A program made the position numbers and the translations under genes. A model generated the notes under the pieces. It was not told the origin of the DNA, did not search any database, and was given only the letters and a program-made list of their open reading frames with translations. Shown one piece after another: positions 60,374 through 64,000 of a stretch of DNA of 64,000 bases (positions are counted from its first letter, which is position 1; every line of letters starts with the position of its first letter). The stretch comes from an uncultured Oribacterium sp. GTDB lineage: Bacteria > Bacillota > Clostridia > Lachnospirales > Lachnospiraceae. The stretch covers positions 1 to 64,000 of the forward strand of contig CAKQPT010000012.1 in NCBI GenBank assembly GCA_934270345.1. The letters run 5' to 3'.

Positions 60374-61802
60374 TCTTTTGCTCCTTTCCAGGAAGCTTCG
60401 GAGCATCATCGTTGATGTGTTCGAAAAAGCTTCCATTCAACACGCTCAGCTCCTCACTCGATGCCTCGTATCCTAGCTTGGCCATAAAGTCATAGAGGAC
60501 ATTGAGCTTCTTCACAAACCAGCTATCAGCACCGGCAAAGTTGAACTCATTGAGACTCCACTTTGATGAATACTTATACGGAATATACTTTGTCACATAT
60601 TCACGCAAGGTCGTATCTTCACGAAACATGGCCAGGATCTCGACGATTGCCATTCTCATTGGCTCGTCTGCGAACTTCTTCCGGATGTCGTCGAGCTCTG
60701 AGGCCGAGCACTGGTACCTCGGCTTCTTGAATCCGAGCATCTCGCCGATATAGTTCTCGATTCCATAATGTGCAGATGTGCTTTCGACGCACCATCCGCT
60801 GACGCACTGGATCAAGAAGGTGACAACGGTCTGCTGATTCTTTTTCTCCTTCAACGTTCCCTCCGAGAGTCCGAACAGGAAGTCCTCGCGCAGCTTCTTG
60901 TGTCTAGCCAGCGTGGCGTCAATTTCTGCCTTCCGGTTCTTGTACCATGCCTCGTACTCAGATACTACAGCCGGCCGCTTTTCGGCTTTCTGCTTTTCCG
61001 GTTTCGCATAGAGGTAGCAGCCGAAACAATTGTCGTCGAAGTAGTAATACTTCCTCGTTTCCGCATCCGCCGGCGGCTCGACAGTTGTTTCCTCTCTGTA
61101 GTAATAGCATCTACGCTGTTCCCACTTTGACGATACGTACCGCTCAGATTTCTTTGACTCCGGGAACTTTTCAGCGAAACGAGAAACGAGGGAGATCACC
61201 CTGTCTTTCTGCTTCAGTCGTTTCTGTCGGTCAAGAGCATTCTCCAACATGTTGTTGAAGTTTGCGGTTCCGATGTAGTCGAGTACCTCGTTTCGCTGTG
61301 CTGGGTCCTCGATTTTCATGAGCTCCATGTAATCGTGAATCGTACCGCCTCTGCCTTCTGCAGACTTGAGCTTATCCCGATCCAGCTCGCGGAGCTTCAG
61401 TCTCCGGTTGATGGTGCTCTTCGAGAATCCGGTCGTTCGAGTGATGCTCTCCATGCTTTCGCCCAGATCGAGCATGTACTGGAAGCCGTCGGCCTGCTCG
61501 ATGGCGGTCAGATCAGAACGCTGCATGTTCTCAATCATCATCGTTCTGAACTGCTCCTCCTCGGTCATGTATGTGACAGCACACGGCAACTCTGTGAGAC
61601 CGGCGCGTCGTGCCGCTTCCAGCCGCCGATGACCGATGATGACTGTATAGCCTCCGCCATCCCTCGGCACGACGGTCAGATTCTGCAGAACGCCGTTTAC
61701 CTTGATGGAATCGACGAGCTCATCCAGATCACCGAGCTCCTTTCTCGGATTCTGCGGATGCGGAAAGAGGTCGTATGTTGGAATCATTTGAATGTTATCC
61801 AT
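60360..61802 (-). CDS. ParB/RepB/Spo0J family protein
   Basis: 480 residues. ParB nuclease-like domain: MIPTYDLFPHPQNPRKELGD, DSIKVNGVLQNLTVVPRDGG, GYTVIIGHRRLEAARRAGLT and ENMQRSDLTAIEQADGFQYM; HTH QADGF..TRTTGFSKSTINRRLKLREL. The long C-terminus contains Cys (DDNCFGCYLYA). There is no ParA partner, so a regulatory or replication role is likelier than partition. Confidence 0.85.
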   Translation of the reverse strand: MDNIQMIPTYDLFPHPQNPRKELGDLDELVDSIKVNGVLQNLTVVPRDGGGYTVIIGHRRLEAARRAGLTELPCAVTYMTEEEQFRTMMIENMQRSDLTAIEQADGFQYMLDLGESMESITRTTGFSKSTINRRLKLRELDRDKLKSAEGRGGTIHDYMELMKIEDPAQRNEVLDYIGTANFNNMLENALDRQKRLKQKDRVISLVSRFAEKFPESKKSERYVSSKWEQRRCYYYREETTVEPPADAETRKYYYFDDNCFGCYLYAKPEKQKAEKRPAVVSEYEAWYKNRKAEIDATLARHKKLREDFLFGLSEGTLKEKKNQQTVVTFLIQCVSGWCVESTSAHYGIENYIGEMLGFKKPRYQCSASELDDIRKKFADEPMRMAIVEILAMFREDTTLREYVTKYIPYKYSSKWSLNEFNFAGADSWFVKKLNVLYDFMAKLGYEASSEELSVLNGSFFEHINDDAPKLPGKEQKNADD

Positions 61803-61826
61803 GGTAGTAGTTCCTTTCGTTTAAAA

Positions 61827-62192
61827 TCAATCGAGGTCGATTTCCTGCTGACCGTACGGATTATTCCGAACGATGAAGCCGGAACCGGACTCTCTATACA
61901 GCTGCACATCTGCGCCTCCGGTGATGCATCCATCGGTGAGCTTCTCGGTGTAGTTGGCATTCACTTTGCAGTCAATCATCGGAATGTAGGTGTCGGCATT
62001 CGGCGTATCTTCGGAATCATCCTCGGTGAGCTTCACGCTGATATTCACAGTCATCTTCATTTCCTCGATGCTCTTGTCTGTGATGGTCTGAATGCCCTGA
62101 TTGAGCACCTTGTCGAACTTCTCCCTCAGCTCATCGAACAGCGCTCCGCTGATGCTGAGCTTCTCCGGCGTCTTGATTCTGATTTTTCCCAT
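61827..62192 (-). CDS. phage protein of unknown function
   Basis: 121 residues from ATG 62192 with AAGGAGG. KIRIKTPEKLSISGALFDEL, KMTVNISVKLTEDDSEDTPN, PMIDCKVNANYTEKLTDGCI; beta-rich, seen next to ParB-like genes in clostridial phages. Confidence 0.65.
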   Translation of the reverse strand: MGKIRIKTPEKLSISGALFDELREKFDKVLNQGIQTITDKSIEEMKMTVNISVKLTEDDSEDTPNADTYIPMIDCKVNANYTEKLTDGCITGGADVQLYRESGSGFIVRNNPYGQQEIDLD

Positions 62193-62194
62193 TT

Positions 62195-62563
62195 TCATAC
62201 CTCCTTGATGGCGATCCCATAAAACCAGCGGAACATTTTCCGCTTGATAACAAATTTTGCATATCCAGCAGACTGCGGATCTCGATATCCTTTGACATCC
62301 TCCACAATCTGATTTCCGGCCGAATCCGTGTAGACGAAATCGGCGATGTAGCTGACAGCACGTTCGGCGATTTTTCCATCCTCGCCTCGCTGATTCGGTA
62401 TCAGTTCGTATTTGACCTGCCTCTGCAGGTTGCTGATCTGCCCGGTGGCGGCCAGGATCCGGAGCTCCTCCCATCGGTCTCGCTCCTTTTTTGAGTCGAA
62501 CATGATGCCGTCCGTGCTTTCGCATTTTCGTGCTCCATATTTATTTTTCGGATTTCTGATCAT
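62195..62563 (-). CDS. DUF1064 phage protein (nuclease-like)
   Basis: 122 residues. KYGARKCESTDGIMFDSKKE, RDRWEELRILAATGQISNLQ, SYIADFVYTDSAGNQIVEDV KGY: the D-(x)n-E-x-K pattern suggests a PD-(D/E)XK nuclease, possibly a junction resolvase. Confidence 0.85.
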   Translation of the reverse strand: MIRNPKNKYGARKCESTDGIMFDSKKERDRWEELRILAATGQISNLQRQVKYELIPNQRGEDGKIAERAVSYIADFVYTDSAGNQIVEDVKGYRDPQSAGYAKFVIKRKMFRWFYGIAIKEV

Positions 62564-62871
62564 AAATATTTCTTTCCATATCGTGCGAGGAACTGTGCCT
62601 CCGCATCCTCGATCGTTCTGGCCTTGCCCTCCGCGAGCTGATTCCGCTCAAATGCGAGCTGGCCGATGATTTCGCAGAGCGTATCAACCGTGTTGTTCAT
62701 GTGAGCTGCTACAGCCGAATACTGGTGATGATACGGACAGAGCGGAAGCACCAGTCCGTCCTCACTCGCCAGCTCACGCTTGCCATGCCCATGAATCACG
62801 TGATGCCAATCTGCACGAGCTCCGCAGATTGCACAGAACTCCATGTTTGCTGTGATTTTCGGGACGATCAT
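62560..62871 (-). CDS. HNH-like/recombination nuclease candidate
   Basis: 103 residues. CAICGARADWHHVIHGHGKR and LVLPLCPYHHQYS give the Cys/His zinc site and HHV catalytic motif of small HNH-type phage nucleases (Ref-like). Overlaps neighbours by 4 bases. Confidence 0.75.
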   Translation of the reverse strand: MIVPKITANMEFCAICGARADWHHVIHGHGKRELASEDGLVLPLCPYHHQYSAVAAHMNNTVDTLCEIIGQLAFERNQLAEGKARTIEDAEAQFLARYGKKYL

Positions 62872-63050
62872 GACGGCGCCTCCTCGGACTTTTTACCCTG
62901 TCCCTTCTCACAATCGCAGTTCTGACCCCAGGCATAACCCTTGTCATCCACCCATGTGATGAGGCCAGTGTCCTTGCACTTCGGGCATGTATAGAATGTC
63001 TGGAAGTGTATCTTTCCATCAGGCCCCTGTACTGGTATCGTCTGTGCCAT
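62868..63050 (-). CDS. small zinc-finger phage protein
   Basis: 60 residues. CPKCKDTGLITWVDDKGYAW GQNCDCEKG resembles a DnaJ-type or helicase-loader zinc finger; found beside replication genes in Firmicute phages. Confidence 0.65.
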   Translation of the reverse strand: MAQTIPVQGPDGKIHFQTFYTCPKCKDTGLITWVDDKGYAWGQNCDCEKGQGKKSEEAPS

Positions 63051-63651
63051 TGTTCTCCTTTCCGAAACTCTGAATCAGTTTCGTGTATTTTTCCTTCATC
63101 TCGACCGGAGGCTCAGCCCTCTGCAGAGCTTCCTCCGCTTTACGTTTCTGCAGGCGGAGTATCTTCTCCGGTGTCCGCGCCTCGGCCTTCAACCTCTCGA
63201 CCGTCTGGTTATAGGTCCGCCGGAAGTGCGACTCCTGCACATTTCCATTCCATTCACCGCTCGTGTGGTTGTCCCACTTGAGGTTTTCTGGTGAACCGAC
63301 GGCTGCCTGCATCTCCGGAGGCATCCGGTCGAACTCCTCCTGTGCGTTGTAGTTACCATTCGCTATGGCTCTGCGCCACATGGCCACCGCCTCCGCCTCA
63401 CTGAGGTAGCTCTCGCCAATCGTGATCGGCACCACGGCGTTTCGAACCATTCCGACAGTAGGGAAGTATCCGAGCTTTCCGCTCGATTCCAGGGCGACCA
63501 GAGCATTCATGGCAGCCTTGAACTCGACATCCTGCAGAACGTAGAACCACGCGCCGACCGTATGATCAAGCTGAGTGAGGTCCTTGAATGTATTCGGATG
63601 GTAGGCGGCAGCGGTGGTCACGAGCTTTCCACATTCGTCTCTTGTCATCAC
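63019..63651 (-). CDS. G39P-like replicative helicase loader/inhibitor
   Basis: 210 residues. LVTTAAAYHPNTFKDLTQLD, HTVGAWFYVLQDVEFKAAMN and GYFPTVGMVRNAVV match the N-terminal domain of SPP1 G39P-type proteins, which bind helicase and the replisome organiser. The C-terminus is helical (TPEKILRLQKRKAEEALQRA). Confidence 0.75.
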   Translation of the reverse strand: MMTRDECGKLVTTAAAYHPNTFKDLTQLDHTVGAWFYVLQDVEFKAAMNALVALESSGKLGYFPTVGMVRNAVVPITIGESYLSEAEAVAMWRRAIANGNYNAQEEFDRMPPEMQAAVGSPENLKWDNHTSGEWNGNVQESHFRRTYNQTVERLKAEARTPEKILRLQKRKAEEALQRAEPPVEMKEKYTKLIQSFGKENNGTDDTSTGA

Positions 63652-64000
63652 ACGCCTCCATACATCTGAGCGGCCTGCTGGAGAACATCGCCAGGAGAGC
63701 TCCGCTGACCGACAGCAGGGTGATACTTGTCCTGCTCACGTGCAAGCCAGGAATTCACGAAACGTTTGATTCCGGCTTTTGTCTTCCGCTTGCTCGGATT
63801 GTCCTCACACCATTTCTTCATTTCTCGAAACTGCTGCATTATGTCCACCGCCGGATATGTGTTCATGTATGAGCTGACATCATTTTGATAAAACGGATAT
63901 TCAGACCCATCATTCAGTTTCAACGTTATAACCGGTGGCTCTGATGCCGCTTTCGGCTCAGAGCTAATAATGGATTCGGATTGATATTCGGATTCTGTAT
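63648..64000 (-). CDS. phage replication protein, C-terminal part
   Basis: The frame is open to the window edge, so the gene is cut. The visible 117 residues are a Ser/Glu-rich linker (TESEYQSESIISSEPKAASE) and a helical tail (YPAVDIMQQFREMKKWCEDN, GIKRFVNSWLAREQDKY) typical of phage replisome organisers, with the DNA-binding N-terminus beyond base 64000. It overlaps the G39P-like gene by 4 bases. Confidence 0.75.
   Translation of the reverse strand, partial: TESEYQSESIISSEPKAASEPPVITLKLNDGSEYPFYQNDVSSYMNTYPAVDIMQQFREMKKWCEDNPSKRKTKAGIKRFVNSWLAREQDKYHPAVGQRSSPGDVLQQAAQMYGGV

Noticed and set aside
60360..61802. Plasmid or phage partition system
   Set aside because: There is no ParA-type ATPase beside this ParB-like gene or the two others, so partition is not supported.

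Overview
The window is from the chromosome of a Firmicute, most likely a member of the Clostridia (Lachnospiraceae-like). Support comes from AGGAGG-type ribosome sites throughout, a Gx/heptaprenyl-diphosphate-synthase-type membrane component, a DeoD/Udp/Cdd nucleoside salvage set, a SEC-C protein, a tRNA-Leu without an encoded CCA, and a one-piece tmRNA with the tag ANNNELAYAA. Genus cannot be decided by eye.

Positions 1-19.6 kb are host chromosome. They hold an AT-rich stretch of small membrane proteins, a GNAT acetyltransferase, a DUF2500 protein and a lipoprotein, then a divergent LysR / MATE efflux pair and tRNA-Leu(UAG). Next comes nucleoside metabolism (cdd, deoD, udp, then tadA and thiN), a probable 6S RNA, an AI-2E family transporter, kduI, a SEC-C protein, a cold-shock protein, a Gx transporter, uvrA with a perfect 18-bp inverted repeat in its leader, an XRE regulator, and the tmRNA gene ssrA.

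From about 19.6 kb to the right edge lies a large, apparently intact prophage, very probably inserted at or beside ssrA. Almost all its genes are on the minus strand, so it reads right to left. From 64 to 54.7 kb are early genes: a replication protein cut by the window edge, a G39P-like protein, HNH-like and DUF1064 nuclease candidates, a ParB-like protein, many tiny zinc-ribbon proteins, a MazG-like protein and an ArpU/RinA-like late regulator. This block ends in a terminator followed by seven 10-bp repeats. Then come a membrane gene with an in-frame TGA, a ParB / PAPS-reductase / ParB (IbrA-IbrB-like) cluster and a non-coding candidate cos region. The lambda-type packaging and head genes follow (terminase, portal, ClpP protease, decoration, capsid E), with the lysis genes sitting between terminase and portal. 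A P2-like contractile tail completes the structural part (sheath, tube, frameshifted chaperone, tape measure, gpX/D/V/U, gp25, J, I, fibres). Integrase and repressor are not seen and are presumably to the right of the window.

The most exciting system is a complete diversity-generating retroelement (DGR) at the end of the tail operon (about 23.2-26.2 kb). It has a formylglycine-generating-enzyme-like C-type-lectin target protein with its variable repeat (VR), an Avd accessory protein, a template repeat (TR) and a reverse transcriptase. Over 107 aligned bases VR and TR differ at 11 positions, and all 11 are adenines in the TR coding strand. The expected hairpin with a GATA loop lies just past the target gene. 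The system should diversify the receptor-binding tip of the phage tail.

The left end of the prophage, next to ssrA, also carries likely lysogeny cargo: a HicAB toxin-antitoxin, a ribbon-helix-helix repressor, and an oppositely oriented amidoligase plus gamma-glutamylcyclotransferase pair.
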